From: Lentzea flava | GTDB lineage: Bacteria > Actinomycetota > Actinomycetes > Mycobacteriales > Pseudonocardiaceae | Reading direction: 5' to 3' | Assembly: GCF_014648475.1 (NCBI RefSeq) | Contig: NZ_BMRE01000004.1 | Span: 186,001-250,000 of the forward strand | DNA length: 64,000 nt | Shown: piece by piece, positions 26,151-34,389 of the stretch | How the letters are laid out: each line of letters opens with the position of its first letter | Numbering within the stretch: the stretch's first letter is position 1 | Program-made: the position numbers and the translations under genes | The notes under the pieces: model-generated | Seen by the model: the letters and a program-made list of their open reading frames with translations, nothing else | What the model was told of the DNA's origin: nothing | Databases searched by the model: none

Positions 26151-27313
26151 CTCGTGGTGGTGATGGTCGGCTCGGCGAGGGCGTAGCGGGCGAGCGCGGG
26201 GCGGGCGCTCACGTGGTCGTGATCTCGATGGACGAGATGCAGCGCTGTCAACCGGGTGAGAGCCTGCTCGACGAGTTCGGCTTCGGCGCCGGGTTCGGAC
26301 GCGTTGCGCCGCCAGTACGAGCGGTGCTCCCGCGCCAGTTCGCGCACCCGGTCGTGCAGATCACTGATGTGTGCCTCTCCTTGCGCGGCAAGATGTTCCG
26401 CGACGAGCAGGGTGACGTGACCCTCGGTGCCGCTCTCGGGCATGCGCACGTCGGTGAGGTCGTCCGCCGGATCGATCATGGCGATGCCCTCCGCCCGCAC
26501 CTCGGCGACCAGCCCGGTGAGCTCGGCGACCTGGCGGGTGAGCGCGGCACGCTGCCGATTCAGATAAGCGAGTTCGTCTTCGTTCAGCTCGTCGTAGTAC
26601 AGCACCGGCTCGTCCAGCAACTGCCGGGTCAGCCGATGGCGGATCGCCCGGTTGCGCAGCTCGTCGGTGTCCGGCACGACATCCATCGTGAGCTCGGCGA
26701 AATCCAGGGAATCCATTGTGGAGGGACCGCGGCTGGTCGCCAGCATGGTCGCCAGCACCCGGCGTTCCACGTCGTACAGCACGTCGCCGGTGTCGCGCAC
26801 GAAGGCGTCCTCCTCGCCCGCGACTTTGCTCAGCACCCCGAGATCGAGCAGCAACCGGACCACGGCGACGAGGTCCGAGCGTTCCTCACGCCCGGTCAGC
26901 GTGAAGTCGACACCCAGCTCCGGATCCGCCGCACCCATGACCACCTGCCCGGCGAGCCGGCCCAACGTGATCTGCGCGTCGGCACGGTCGAGCGTCGCCA
27001 GCGCCAGACAGGTCAACACGTAACGGCGTCGCGTGAACGGCAGCTTCGACCGCGTGTCCATGGCCGGATGGGTGGCGTCGTCCGTGGTCGCGGCGACCTT
27101 CACCAGGCGGGCCACCTCGCTGTCGACGATGAGCCGCCAGCCGGTGTTGAGGTCGAACCACGCCCGCAGCTCCGCCTCGTACTTGCGGACCAGCCGATAC
27201 TCGTCGGCCTGCGCGCCCGCACGCAGCAACGGCCGCCGCAGCAACGCCCGCGCCGCCTTCCGCCGGTCGTCGGCGGACGAGGCACTCAGCGCGTCCGAAA
27301 GCGAGCGTGTCAC
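26147..27313 (-). CDS. jetB: JetB, first copy: MukE-like subunit (DUF2398/TIGR02678 type)
   Basis: A 388-residue DUF2398 protein, the MukE-like partner of the first Wadjet module. The sequence starts MTRSLSDALSASSADD; the GTG at 27313 is chosen because it makes the same GTGA overlap seen at the other junctions, although a GTG at 27322 is also in frame. Typical blocks are RALLRRPLLRAGAQADEYRL, AWFDLNTGWRLIVD, FTRRRYVLTCLALATLDRAD and TRQLLDEPVLYYDELNEDEL. It aligns along its length with the second copy, though with many changes and a different C-terminal third. Confidence 0.93.
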   Translation of the reverse strand: MTRSLSDALSASSADDRRKAARALLRRPLLRAGAQADEYRLVRKYEAELRAWFDLNTGWRLIVDSEVARLVKVAATTDDATHPAMDTRSKLPFTRRRYVLTCLALATLDRADAQITLGRLAGQVVMGAADPELGVDFTLTGREERSDLVAVVRLLLDLGVLSKVAGEEDAFVRDTGDVLYDVERRVLATMLATSRGPSTMDSLDFAELTMDVVPDTDELRNRAIRHRLTRQLLDEPVLYYDELNEDELAYLNRQRAALTRQVAELTGLVAEVRAEGIAMIDPADDLTDVRMPESGTEGHVTLLVAEHLAAQGEAHISDLHDRVRELAREHRSYWRRNASEPGAEAELVEQALTRLTALHLVHRDHDHVSARPALARYALAEPTITTTR

Positions 27314-28824
27314 GCCGACCACTCCTCGGGTTCCGCGGCGGTCAGGTCGATGATCTCGAGGAGGTGGTCCGGCCCGCGAAACGTGCCGTCCGGCGTGTGG
27401 ACCTCCGCGACGCCTTCGTCGAGCGCGGTCAACCTGATCTCCAGCGTGCCGTCGGACGTGGTCGTGGAGATTTCTCTCTGGTGTGGCCCGCGCGCCGCGA
27501 GAGCGTCCCCGAGCAGCCCCAGGAACAGCCTGAACTCGGCAGGATCGAGCCTCCCGACCTCGCTCAGCCTCGTTGGCCGATGCGTCACCAGCCGTTTGCG
27601 CGCCAGCTCGGTCTCCTCCGCCTGCCGCGCGGCCCGCTCCGCCAGAATCTGGCGCTGTTCGGTCCGATCAACGATCTTGTTCGGCTTGCCCCGGCGCTCA
27701 TAGCTGCCCGTCTTGCGCAGCTGTGGGCTGATCAACAAGGGCGGCGCGTCGAACCACGGCGTGCTGGCGGCAACCGGCTGTTCGTCCCTCTCGTTGAGGG
27801 TGTCCGCGTCGACCGTCAGATGCCGCGCCGACGACAGTCCGAAAGCCGCACGCCACAACCGATGCATCGTGGCCTCGTCCGGCGCCTGCGCGAACCACCG
27901 CGCCAGCGTGCGAAAGTCCGCCGACCGATCCGACCGCCCCGCTCGCCGTTCGTTGAGCGCCGACACCACCTGCAACAGCGCCGGAATCGCAGCCCTCGCC
28001 CGTGCCCGCAGCAACTTGGCCTGACTCGGATGCTGCGGCTCGCTGACGAACCACTGCCGCAACCCGAGCCAACGCTCCCGCCACAACGCCAGCCCGCGCT
28101 CGAACTCGTTCTTGCGGTCCTGGTCCTCGCCTGGCGCCGCGTCCTCGGCCTCACGCGCCGCAGCCATCACCAGCAGTCGCTCGGCGTCGTTGATCTCCGT
28201 GACGAGACCTGCGATCTCCGCTCCCGTCGTGACCAGGTCCTTGATGAACCGTTCGAGGTAGTCGATTAGCTGATCCTTGTAGGCCCGGAACGCGTCGACG
28301 TCCACGTCGTGCAGGTCGATCGACCGCTGCAACGACCCCATGAACGCCTGCGCGTTGTTCGCGAGATCTGTGAACCGGCCGACCAGCCCCCGCAACAGCA
28401 GGTGCACCTTGGCCGGATCGGGCTCGTCCTGCTGCGCCAGCTCCAGCAGCGCCCGGAGCTGGGTGACGATGTCGGTGAGCGCCACCGCCTGGAGCGCTCC
28501 CCGCCGGCCCAGCGCCTCGTCGAACGTCTGGAGCGCCTGCTCAGCTGCCTCACCCGCGGGCGTCAGCTGGTAGAGGAAGCGGGCACGGTGGAAGTCCTCC
28601 ACCGTCGTGACGCGGCTGGTGTCCGGGTCGGCCCGCAGGTTGCCCCAGTCCTTCAGCCTGCCCAGCGCCTCCGTGACCGTCGCGAGGTCCGCGTCCAGCT
28701 CCAGGTCCTCTGGCCGCAGGTGCACGACGAACCGCCTCTTGGCACGCACGAACTCCCCCATCACGGCGCGATAGAGGTCGGCGTTCGGCGTCGTCAGGTG
28801 CGCGAACGGCTGAAAGTCCGGCAT
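27310..28824 (-). CDS. jetA: JetA, first copy: kleisin (DUF2397/TIGR02677 type)
   Basis: First gene of the seven-gene jet chain, a 504-residue DUF2397 kleisin. The N-terminal region (AHLTTPNADLYRAVMGEFVR ... LGRLKDWGNLRADPDTSRV) is winged-helix-like. The middle is helical, and FRTLARWFAQAPDEATMHRL with AAFGLSSARH marks the family. The C-terminal beta wing is seen in TSDGTLEIRLTALDEG. The 77 bp upstream hold an imperfect inverted repeat (CCGACAG ... CTGTCAG around TTCGG/CCGAA) that could end or process the transcript of the nuclease gene before it. Whether the operon starts here or further upstream at 29948 is open. Confidence 0.93.
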   Translation of the reverse strand: MPDFQPFAHLTTPNADLYRAVMGEFVRAKRRFVVHLRPEDLELDADLATVTEALGRLKDWGNLRADPDTSRVTTVEDFHRARFLYQLTPAGEAAEQALQTFDEALGRRGALQAVALTDIVTQLRALLELAQQDEPDPAKVHLLLRGLVGRFTDLANNAQAFMGSLQRSIDLHDVDVDAFRAYKDQLIDYLERFIKDLVTTGAEIAGLVTEINDAERLLVMAAAREAEDAAPGEDQDRKNEFERGLALWRERWLGLRQWFVSEPQHPSQAKLLRARARAAIPALLQVVSALNERRAGRSDRSADFRTLARWFAQAPDEATMHRLWRAAFGLSSARHLTVDADTLNERDEQPVAASTPWFDAPPLLISPQLRKTGSYERRGKPNKIVDRTEQRQILAERAARQAEETELARKRLVTHRPTRLSEVGRLDPAEFRLFLGLLGDALAARGPHQREISTTTSDGTLEIRLTALDEGVAEVHTPDGTFRGPDHLLEIIDLTAAEPEEWSA

Positions 28825-28901
28825 GGCGCCCAGTGTGCCAGCAGGGTCCGACAGTTTCGGAGCCGAACGGCTGTCAGCCGCGGAGGTACGTCGTCAGGCG
28901 C

Positions 28902-29948
28902 CTAACTACCGCCACGCCACACGACGTGCATGTAGCTGCGCCGGTCTTCAGGAGCCTCCTCCCGCACAAATGTGCCACTGTCGGATCGGTACACGCAGTC
29001 GATACCGAGGCGGTGCAGATAGTCGACCCCGTACTGGTCTGGCCTCAGTGGGAAGAGTGCGCTCAGCCGTGTCACCGGTTGAGGGCTTTCGGCAGAATAG
29101 TCGAGCAGCTGTCCTGCGGCTTCGCGCACCTTCTCGTGGTTGGCCAGGCTCTTGGCTTCGAGGATCTCGACCTCGCCCTCTTCGACGCGGTAGAGGTCGG
29201 CACGCTTGCCGTTGTGCGTGCGAAAGCTCGTGAATGTCACGTCCGGATGGAACTGCTGGTAGCGGGACAGCAGTTGGCTTTCCACTCGCTCGTGTTGCGC
29301 GGTCCGCTCGGTTATGTGCAGCGACACCACGTCGGTGTGGAAGGTCTCGACTGGAATGACCTGCGAGCCCGTGGCGAGCGCACGGTCCACGGCTTCCAGC
29401 TGTGCGCCGATTCGCGCTTCGTCCGAGCTTGGCACGACACGAAGTTCGGACAACATCCTCGGTACCCGGTCGCCGATGACCAGTCGTTGACCGGCCACGT
29501 TGTCGCCCTCGTCGAAACCGAGCCGACGCCAGACCTCCCGCCGGGATCGTTCGATCACCTGGATGTTGCGCACGCTGTAGACGTTGACGAAACTCCGCCC
29601 GCTGTCGAACTGATCCCACATGAGATCTGCCATGGCCTGGTTGCGGAAGAGGTGACCGATCTCGCCGGCCACCTTGACCTTGTTCTCCCCGGTGAACACA
29701 ACGATGTCGCCGGTGCGGAGCCTGTCCATCATGTTGTTGTGAGTGGCGATCGCTCCCCAGAAGTGAGCGGTTCCCGAAGGGTGCAGAGCGCGCAACGCGG
29801 CCAGCTCGGTGTGCTCGAGCAGTTCGCGGTACTCGTTCGACTCGAAATCGATGCTCGCCTCGATTGTCTTGTGGTAGCGACGCCGCGTCTTCGGGTTGCC
29901 GTAACACGGTGCAAGAAGGATGTAGGGTTCCGCTCGATGACCACCCAT
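28902..29948 (-). CDS. EVE/PUA-like reader fused to PD-(D/E)XK nuclease
   Basis: A 348-residue protein with two readable parts. Residues about 5-160 resemble EVE/PUA-like domains of modification-dependent restriction enzymes: GTAHFWGAIATHNNMMDRL, TGDIVVFTG, GEIGHLFRN, then a LWxx-like LMWDQFDSGRSFVNVYSV segment and a closing RRLGF. Residues about 220-300 form a complete PD-(D/E)XK core: Glu in VESQLLSRY, Asp251 in KRADLYR, Glu264 and Lys266 in EILEAKS, and the QxxxY motif AAGQLLDYS (Gln280, Tyr284). It probably recognises unusual or modified nucleic acid and cleaves it. It lies 77 bp upstream of jetA on the same strand with its own promoter-like sequence. I cannot name a described family for the whole protein. 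Confidence 0.85.
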   Translation of the reverse strand: MGGHRAEPYILLAPCYGNPKTRRRYHKTIEASIDFESNEYRELLEHTELAALRALHPSGTAHFWGAIATHNNMMDRLRTGDIVVFTGENKVKVAGEIGHLFRNQAMADLMWDQFDSGRSFVNVYSVRNIQVIERSRREVWRRLGFDEGDNVAGQRLVIGDRVPRMLSELRVVPSSDEARIGAQLEAVDRALATGSQVIPVETFHTDVVSLHITERTAQHERVESQLLSRYQQFHPDVTFTSFRTHNGKRADLYRVEEGEVEILEAKSLANHEKVREAAGQLLDYSAESPQPVTRLSALFPLRPDQYGVDYLHRLGIDCVYRSDSGTFVREEAPEDRRSYMHVVWRGGS

Positions 29949-29955
29949 TCGGGTG

Positions 29956-29984
29956 ATGATATAGCTGGCTGCGTCGCTTGTCCG
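29956..29984 (-). promoter_or_regulatory. Probable promoter of the PD-(D/E)XK nuclease gene
   Basis: Read on the minus strand, CGGACA (29984-29979) and TATCAT (29961-29956) are 17 bp apart, and the ATG at 29948 follows the -10 box after 7 nt. As at 9409, this fits a leaderless transcript. The next gene on the other side starts divergently at 30181, so the 232-bp gap carries regulation for both. Confidence 0.5.
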
Positions 29985-30180
29985 AGTGAACGGTCATACT
30001 GTGCGATGTTGGCCTTCACCTCTCGTGGTGGCGCCTCAGCCAATAGTTCGACTCTGGCTGACGCCGCGCCCGCGCGGTTACCAAGCGTGATCTTCTGACT
30101 ACGTCAAATCACACGCTTTTCGTGGCAGGCCGCTATGGTCGCTCGTGCGCATAGGCCATATCTGAGTCCGGGGAGGCGTT

Positions 30181-30930
30181 GTGCCGCTTGAGCACATTGA
30201 GCTGGCCCACCTGAACATTCCTGACGACCCCCAAACGAGAGCTCGCATCTCCGAACTCACCCGTCCTGGTGGCGTTGAACTGCAGCTGGCCGAGACGTAC
30301 GAGGCTCGCGATCCCGCTGGGCTCATCACCGTCACCGTGAACAGGTTCCAGATGGTGACGAATATCCGAATTCGTCCTCGGTGGTTCGAGCAGCTGCGGC
30401 CGGAAGAGTTCCCGGCCGCGCTCTACAACACGTACATCACCGCGGTTCAGCGCGCGCTCGCGCTGGAGACCACCCGCCTGTCCCAGAACCAGGAGAGTCC
30501 CTCAAGTCTTTCTACGCCGGGCGAGGCCTCCGTGGACCCCGCCGAACTGTCGGTCGAGGAGTTCATCGCGAGGGCCAGGTCCCGGTTCGAGGCCATCGAT
30601 GCCGAGTACGACGCGATCCGGCGTCAGGAACAGGCTTCACGAGCGGACATGATCGAGATCCGCAGTCCACTCGGGTATCTCACGATGCGTATACGCGACG
30701 GCGGCCCGATTGCGATCCACGGCAATCCCCAGGCGCTGGACAACGCGTCCGACTCCGTGCTGGCCGAGGACATTCTGCACCTGTTCGCCCGCGCGGGTTT
30801 CGGCGTCGAACCAGGCGAACGGCCACGTCCAGTGCCACGGTCGGAGCGCCCGCATGACGGCGGGTCTGACGCGGACGACGAGTACTTCGACGGTTTCAAG
30901 GTGCTGGGCAACAGGGACGGAAATGGCTGA
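30181..30930 (+). CDS. YbaB/EbfC-like double-domain protein, type VII secretion-associated
   Basis: A 249-residue protein starting at GTG with GGGGAGG upstream. Two segments have the YbaB fold pattern: residues about 25-100 (RDPAGLITVTVNRFQMVTNI) and about 115-210 (a helix FIARARSRFEAIDAEYDAIR followed by RSPLGYLTMRIRDGGPIAIH). The tail is acidic and proline-rich. YbaB-like proteins repeatedly head actinobacterial ESX accessory operons. Here the stop overlaps by 8 bp a gene for a small EspC-like protein, the same order as in the opposite operon at 36438-34386. Confidence 0.78.
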   Translation: MPLEHIELAHLNIPDDPQTRARISELTRPGGVELQLAETYEARDPAGLITVTVNRFQMVTNIRIRPRWFEQLRPEEFPAALYNTYITAVQRALALETTRLSQNQESPSSLSTPGEASVDPAELSVEEFIARARSRFEAIDAEYDAIRRQEQASRADMIEIRSPLGYLTMRIRDGGPIAIHGNPQALDNASDSVLAEDILHLFARAGFGVEPGERPRPVPRSERPHDGGSDADDEYFDGFKVLGNRDGNG

Positions 30931-31264
30931 CTTCAAGGTTGTCACCTCAGAACTGCGCAAAGAAGCCAAGCTTTGGCAGGAGAAGGTGGACAAGACCGAA
31001 CCGATCGTGCGGGCGGTGCAGGGCGCTTACCTGTCATCTTCCGCGTTCTTCGTCGGCGACCTCACGACTCTTGCCGCGGGAATCGCCAACGCCGAGCTCG
31101 AGGCCGGTCAGTACGAGGAGTTCCGCACGTTCATGGAGAAAGTTCTCCAAGGTGCGGTCATCGAGTTCGGCCAGATAGATGTCGCACTGCGCAGGATCGC
31201 CGACGAGTACGACCGCACCGAAGGTGCCAACGAGGTCGATCTCAAGAAGTTCTACAGCGTGTAG
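30923..31264 (+). CDS. Small EspC-like type VII secretion target
   Basis: A 113-residue helical protein (MADFKVVTSELRKEAKLWQE...) with the helix-turn-helix hairpin size of WXG100/DUF2580 proteins. The tail carries Y96-D-R-T-E100, matching the YxxxD/E export signal of ESX substrates. The start ATG lies inside the end of the YbaB-like gene. It is followed after 6 bp by a larger WxG protein, the usual context for co-secreted partner proteins. Confidence 0.75.
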   Translation: MADFKVVTSELRKEAKLWQEKVDKTEPIVRAVQGAYLSSSAFFVGDLTTLAAGIANAELEAGQYEEFRTFMEKVLQGAVIEFGQIDVALRRIADEYDRTEGANEVDLKKFYSV

Positions 31265-31270
31265 GAGTTG

Positions 31271-32002
31271 ATGGCCCCGATGCCTGGTTCTGAGGAAATG
31301 AAAGGCCTGTTCGACCGAGGCTTCGAGGGGTTGGAGGACAAAGCTCGGGAGTGTGGAGACAAGTTCAACGCTGCTGTCCATCACATCAACGACTGGCGGT
31401 TCGTGCTCGGTCCGGCGATGCTCGCCATCCGCCCAGCTCTTGACATCGTCCGCGACGGTCTGGAGAAGCTGTTCAAGCTGATCAGGACAGCTGTGGAACA
31501 CCACTTTCCCGTCGTGTCGCTCATCGTGCAGTCTTTCAGGTGGATCGAAGACGTCCAGCGTCCCGTGGTCGGCCTTACTCACGATGCGAGCGACCTGGTC
31601 GACAACTGGACGGGCGAGGCCAGCGCCAAATATCAGCGCAAGATCACGTCGCAGAACGAGGCGATCGCCGTCTTCGCGACCAAGGCGGACAGCGTCAGCA
31701 AGTGGTTGATGGACATCGCCAAGTACAACATCGAGTACATGACCGAGCTGGCCAAGATGGCGACCGGCTTCCTCGGTGCGCTCGTGACCGCGGCCATCGA
31801 GGGGGCGACGGTCATCGGGATCCCGTTCGCGGTCAAGGACCTCGCCGGTGCGATCGGCACCCTCGTCACGCAGGCGTTGGACAACTTGGTCGGCATCGCC
31901 AAGAGGTTTGCGGAGGCGCTCAGCAAGGTCCGGGACCTCATGAGCTTGACGGCCGAGCCCAAGTTTCCGAATGGCAACTGGCCGCAGGCAGTCAGTGGCT
32001 GA
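31271..32002 (+). CDS. WxG-containing helical protein, putative type VII substrate
   Basis: A 243-residue, mainly helical protein with a central W-x-G motif (DNWTGEASAKYQRKI) typical of the WXG100 superfamily hairpin. It is followed by a hydrophobic, glycine-rich segment (FLGALVTAAIEGATVIGIPF) that could insert into a membrane. GGAG of the ribosome-binding site lies very close to the ATG at 31271; an internal ATG at 31280 is better spaced, so the N-terminus is uncertain by three residues. It overlaps or abuts the lipoprotein gene behind it. Confidence 0.75.
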   Translation: MAPMPGSEEMKGLFDRGFEGLEDKARECGDKFNAAVHHINDWRFVLGPAMLAIRPALDIVRDGLEKLFKLIRTAVEHHFPVVSLIVQSFRWIEDVQRPVVGLTHDASDLVDNWTGEASAKYQRKITSQNEAIAVFATKADSVSKWLMDIAKYNIEYMTELAKMATGFLGALVTAAIEGATVIGIPFAVKDLAGAIGTLVTQALDNLVGIAKRFAEALSKVRDLMSLTAEPKFPNGNWPQAVSG

Positions 32003-32028
32003 TGTCGTACTCATCACAAGAAGAGGAC

Positions 32029-32646
32029 ATGCGCACGAAACCCCACCGCACCCCGAAGCGACCGTTCGTCGTCCTGGCATCTGTGGCGATGATGATTGTC
32101 GCCGGTTGCAGCGCCGAGCCGGTCGCGGTGCCCACGTTCAGCGCCAGTACGTCGAGCAGTTCGGCTCCAGGACCGGCCAAGTACGCCTCGGCCACGTTCA
32201 GAACCTGCGAGGAAATCCAGCAGAAGGAGCCCGAACTGCCTCCTGCGCCGGTGGAGTCCGAGCGCGGCGAGGGGGCGAACCAGTTCACGCAGGAATGTGA
32301 ATTCACGAACAGGAAAGTTGAAGGAGTGTACTTCACGTTCCGGGTGATTCTCTATGAAACCAAGCAAGACGGGTACGGCTTCCACTCTGCCGCGGAAGTC
32401 GCGAGGACAGCTTTCGGTAACACTTCGAATTCGGAGACGGAAAAGGATGTAAGTGTGAACATCGGCTCGGAGGCCCGCTGGGTCACCCCCAGGCCAGACG
32501 TCCTTTGCAGGCTGGAGGTTCTCGACGAGAACGCAATTCTGTCGATCGCCTACCAGGAGAAGGGCAGCAATTCACACAGCGAGCATTGCCGTCAAGGTGC
32601 ACGCGACGTGGCACGAAAGATCTATGCGGCCGTGCAACCGAACTGA
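32029..32646 (+). CDS. Lipoprotein, DUF3558-like
   Basis: A 205-residue lipoprotein. It has a basic start (MRTKPHRTPKRP), a hydrophobic stretch and the lipobox VAGC at about residues 21-24, then a Ser/Thr/Pro-rich linker. The folded part has paired cysteines (RTCEEI, QECEF, LCRLEV, EHCRQ) and ends in ARKIYAAVQ, a pattern resembling actinobacterial DUF3558 lipoproteins. AGAGGA precedes the ATG at 32029; an upstream ATG at 32002 would add nine residues. It closes the first type VII-associated operon. Confidence 0.8.
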   Translation: MRTKPHRTPKRPFVVLASVAMMIVAGCSAEPVAVPTFSASTSSSSAPGPAKYASATFRTCEEIQQKEPELPPAPVESERGEGANQFTQECEFTNRKVEGVYFTFRVILYETKQDGYGFHSAAEVARTAFGNTSNSETEKDVSVNIGSEARWVTPRPDVLCRLEVLDENAILSIAYQEKGSNSHSEHCRQGARDVARKIYAAVQPN

Positions 32647-33055
32647 TCCGCCAGGGTCTGGTGTCGCTGTGATGGCTGCGGTGATCACTTCGGTGGGTTG
32701 GTCAGGTAAGGGAAGCGTTCTCGCGTTCGACCCGCGTACGCACCCGGTTGAGGCGACGCATCCGGGACTGCCATCGATCTCGGACGCGATGCGCGTTGAG
32801 GCGATGAAGACACCGGGCGGCTGGCTGTGTTGACCCGGACATCGATCCTGCCCGCTCCGGACGAACAGGACAACAACCTGCTCACGCTCTACTCGCTACC
32901 TCACGGCCGACGCCGGATCGGTTGGCGTTGAAGGACCTGCTGTCCGCGCTGCCGGGACTCCTGGTGCTGGTGAACCCGGTGGGCAGGTGGGCGCGGACCT
33001 GAGGGGCGAGCACCTGGTGCGGCTGGCCACAGCCGGCACTCGGTGAGGTACTCGG
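32647..33055. other. 409-bp gap with possible gene debris
   Basis: No intact gene is visible. A short plus-strand frame starting at the ATG at 32671 (MAAVITSVGWSGKGSVLAFD...) and stopping at 32833 is protein-like in composition, as is a following fragment ending near 33003 (LKDLLSALPGLLVLVNPVG). The frame is broken between them, so this may be the remnant of a lost gene at the junction between the two facing operons. Confidence 0.4.
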
Positions 33056-33946
33056 TCACCTGACGGGGAGGAACCGCGGCGGCAGGTCCGGGTTCTCCAG
33101 ATTCCGGACTCTTGCCAGGTCGTACGTCGGCTTGATCAGCAACGCCATACCGCCGGCCAGCAAAAGGACGAACAACGCCTTGGCGAACCTGTGTTCGTAC
33201 GGCTGGTCGACGGCCTCCCACCGGACACCGATGGCGGTCACCGGCTTCGGAATGCCGATGTCCGCACGAGTGAACTGCGAGTGGCTCATCGTCTGCGCGA
33301 GCTTCTGGCCGGTTTCCGCGGTGATGTCGACATCGCAACGCCATTGGGCTCCCAAGTAGCGCCAATCCCGCTCACACGACGTCGCCACACCCGTGCCTTC
33401 CGTCCGCCGTGGCCAGACATCGGCGCGGGCGGTGATCAGCAGGCCGTGGACGAAGTAGGCAGCGAGGAAGGCGAGCCCGCCCGCGCCGACATACCAGCGA
33501 GCCTGGGCACGCAGGCGCCGCGCCTCGGCCTTGGCGGCCGGCCGTTTCGCGCGGCTGTTCTGCCACAGCACACCGGTGCCGACGAGGCCGAGGGCCACGA
33601 GGGTGACGGCGCCCATGGTGGGCCACGGTGCGGGGTTAAAGGATGCGCGGGCGGGGGCGAAGTGGTGCGGGGCGAGGCGTTGCATGGGGACGGAGGTGTC
33701 AGCCGGGGTTAGCAGGGAGGAGTCGCTGGTGTAGCGGTACCGCACGCCTTGGTCGGTGACGATCGCGGTGCAGCTCCAGCGGGTCCCGAGGAGCAGCCAG
33801 TTGCGCTGACACTGGATGTTGTCGGCGTGGGCGACGGGCTCGCCTCTTGGACCGTGGTCTTCCCAGAAGAGCACGAGGAACGCCGCGCCGTACGCGCACA
33901 GGGCGAGCCAGACCACGGCGAGCCAGCGTTGGTGATGTCCTTTCAC
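33056..33946 (-). CDS. Membrane protein with internal duplication (DUF6346-like)
   Basis: A 296-residue protein with about four membrane helices: an N-terminal one (WLAVVWLALCAYGAAFLVLF), two in the middle and one near the C-terminus (FAKALFVLLLAGGMALLI). Two similar extracytoplasmic units are present, each beginning with a Cys-rich motif (CQRNWLLLGTRWSC and CERDWRYLGAQWRC) and ending in a LTPAD/FTRAD segment. The same unit occurs once in the neighbouring 148-residue protein. I think this is the DUF6346 family, of unknown function. It starts at GTG 33946 in a GTGA overlap and is the last gene of the second type VII-associated operon. Confidence 0.78.
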   Translation of the reverse strand: MKGHHQRWLAVVWLALCAYGAAFLVLFWEDHGPRGEPVAHADNIQCQRNWLLLGTRWSCTAIVTDQGVRYRYTSDSSLLTPADTSVPMQRLAPHHFAPARASFNPAPWPTMGAVTLVALGLVGTGVLWQNSRAKRPAAKAEARRLRAQARWYVGAGGLAFLAAYFVHGLLITARADVWPRRTEGTGVATSCERDWRYLGAQWRCDVDITAETGQKLAQTMSHSQFTRADIGIPKPVTAIGVRWEAVDQPYEHRFAKALFVLLLAGGMALLIKPTYDLARVRNLENPDLPPRFLPVR

Positions 33947-34389
33947 GGCACCGGGTTCTTGTCGCGGAACATGTGGAACGTGATCAACAGCGCGATCCCG
34001 GGCAGGCCCATGAGGCACAGCATGTACGCGACCTTGTTCGGCTCCCTGCGTTCGGCGAGTGCCCATGTCGGGCTTGCCTGCGACGATCTTCCAGATCGCA
34101 CGAGGTTGTTGGTCATCGGGACCTGCTTGCCGATGTCCGCGGGCGTGAGACCGGAGTTCTTGCTGCTATAGGGATGGCGCTTGCCGTCATCGGCCACGAT
34201 GGTGGCGTCGCAGTACCAGAGGGCGCCGAAGGCCCACCAGTTGCGCTTGCACGAGACGTTCTCCGCGTAGCCTCTCCGCTCCCCGCCTGAGCCTGCCTCG
34301 CCGTCGAAGAACAGCGTGCCCGCGTGGGCGGCGTAGAGGGCGACGATCCACAGGACTGCAGCGATGACGATGCGCTTCGTCTTCATCAT
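33943..34389 (-). CDS. Small membrane protein, single-unit paralogue of the next gene
   Basis: A 148-residue protein with an N-terminal membrane helix (RIVIAAVLWIVALYAAHAG). An exported domain holds CKRNWWAFGALWYC and SGLTPADIG, and a second helix lies near the C-terminus (YMLCLMGLPGIALLITFHMF). It corresponds to one half of the internally duplicated protein encoded immediately downstream. It begins with two adjacent ATG codons; the first makes an ATGA overlap with the large WxG gene and is preferred. Confidence 0.78.
   Translation of the reverse strand: MMKTKRIVIAAVLWIVALYAAHAGTLFFDGEAGSGGERRGYAENVSCKRNWWAFGALWYCDATIVADDGKRHPYSSKNSGLTPADIGKQVPMTNNLVRSGRSSQASPTWALAERREPNKVAYMLCLMGLPGIALLITFHMFRDKNPVP

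Noticed and set aside
14740..28824. Possibility that the two jetABC sets are an assembly duplication
   Set aside because: The copies differ in length and in most residues outside the shared motifs, and only one set is followed by jetD; an assembly artefact would be nearly identical.
14740..28824. Chromosomal MukBEF condensin instead of a defence system
   Set aside because: A JetD Toprim nuclease and DUF2397/DUF2398-type partners are present, which mark Wadjet rather than housekeeping MukBEF.
28833..30098. A 421-codon plus-strand frame opposite the PD-(D/E)XK gene
   Set aside because: The minus strand encodes a protein with all nuclease-core residues in order; the plus-strand frame has no recognisable feature.
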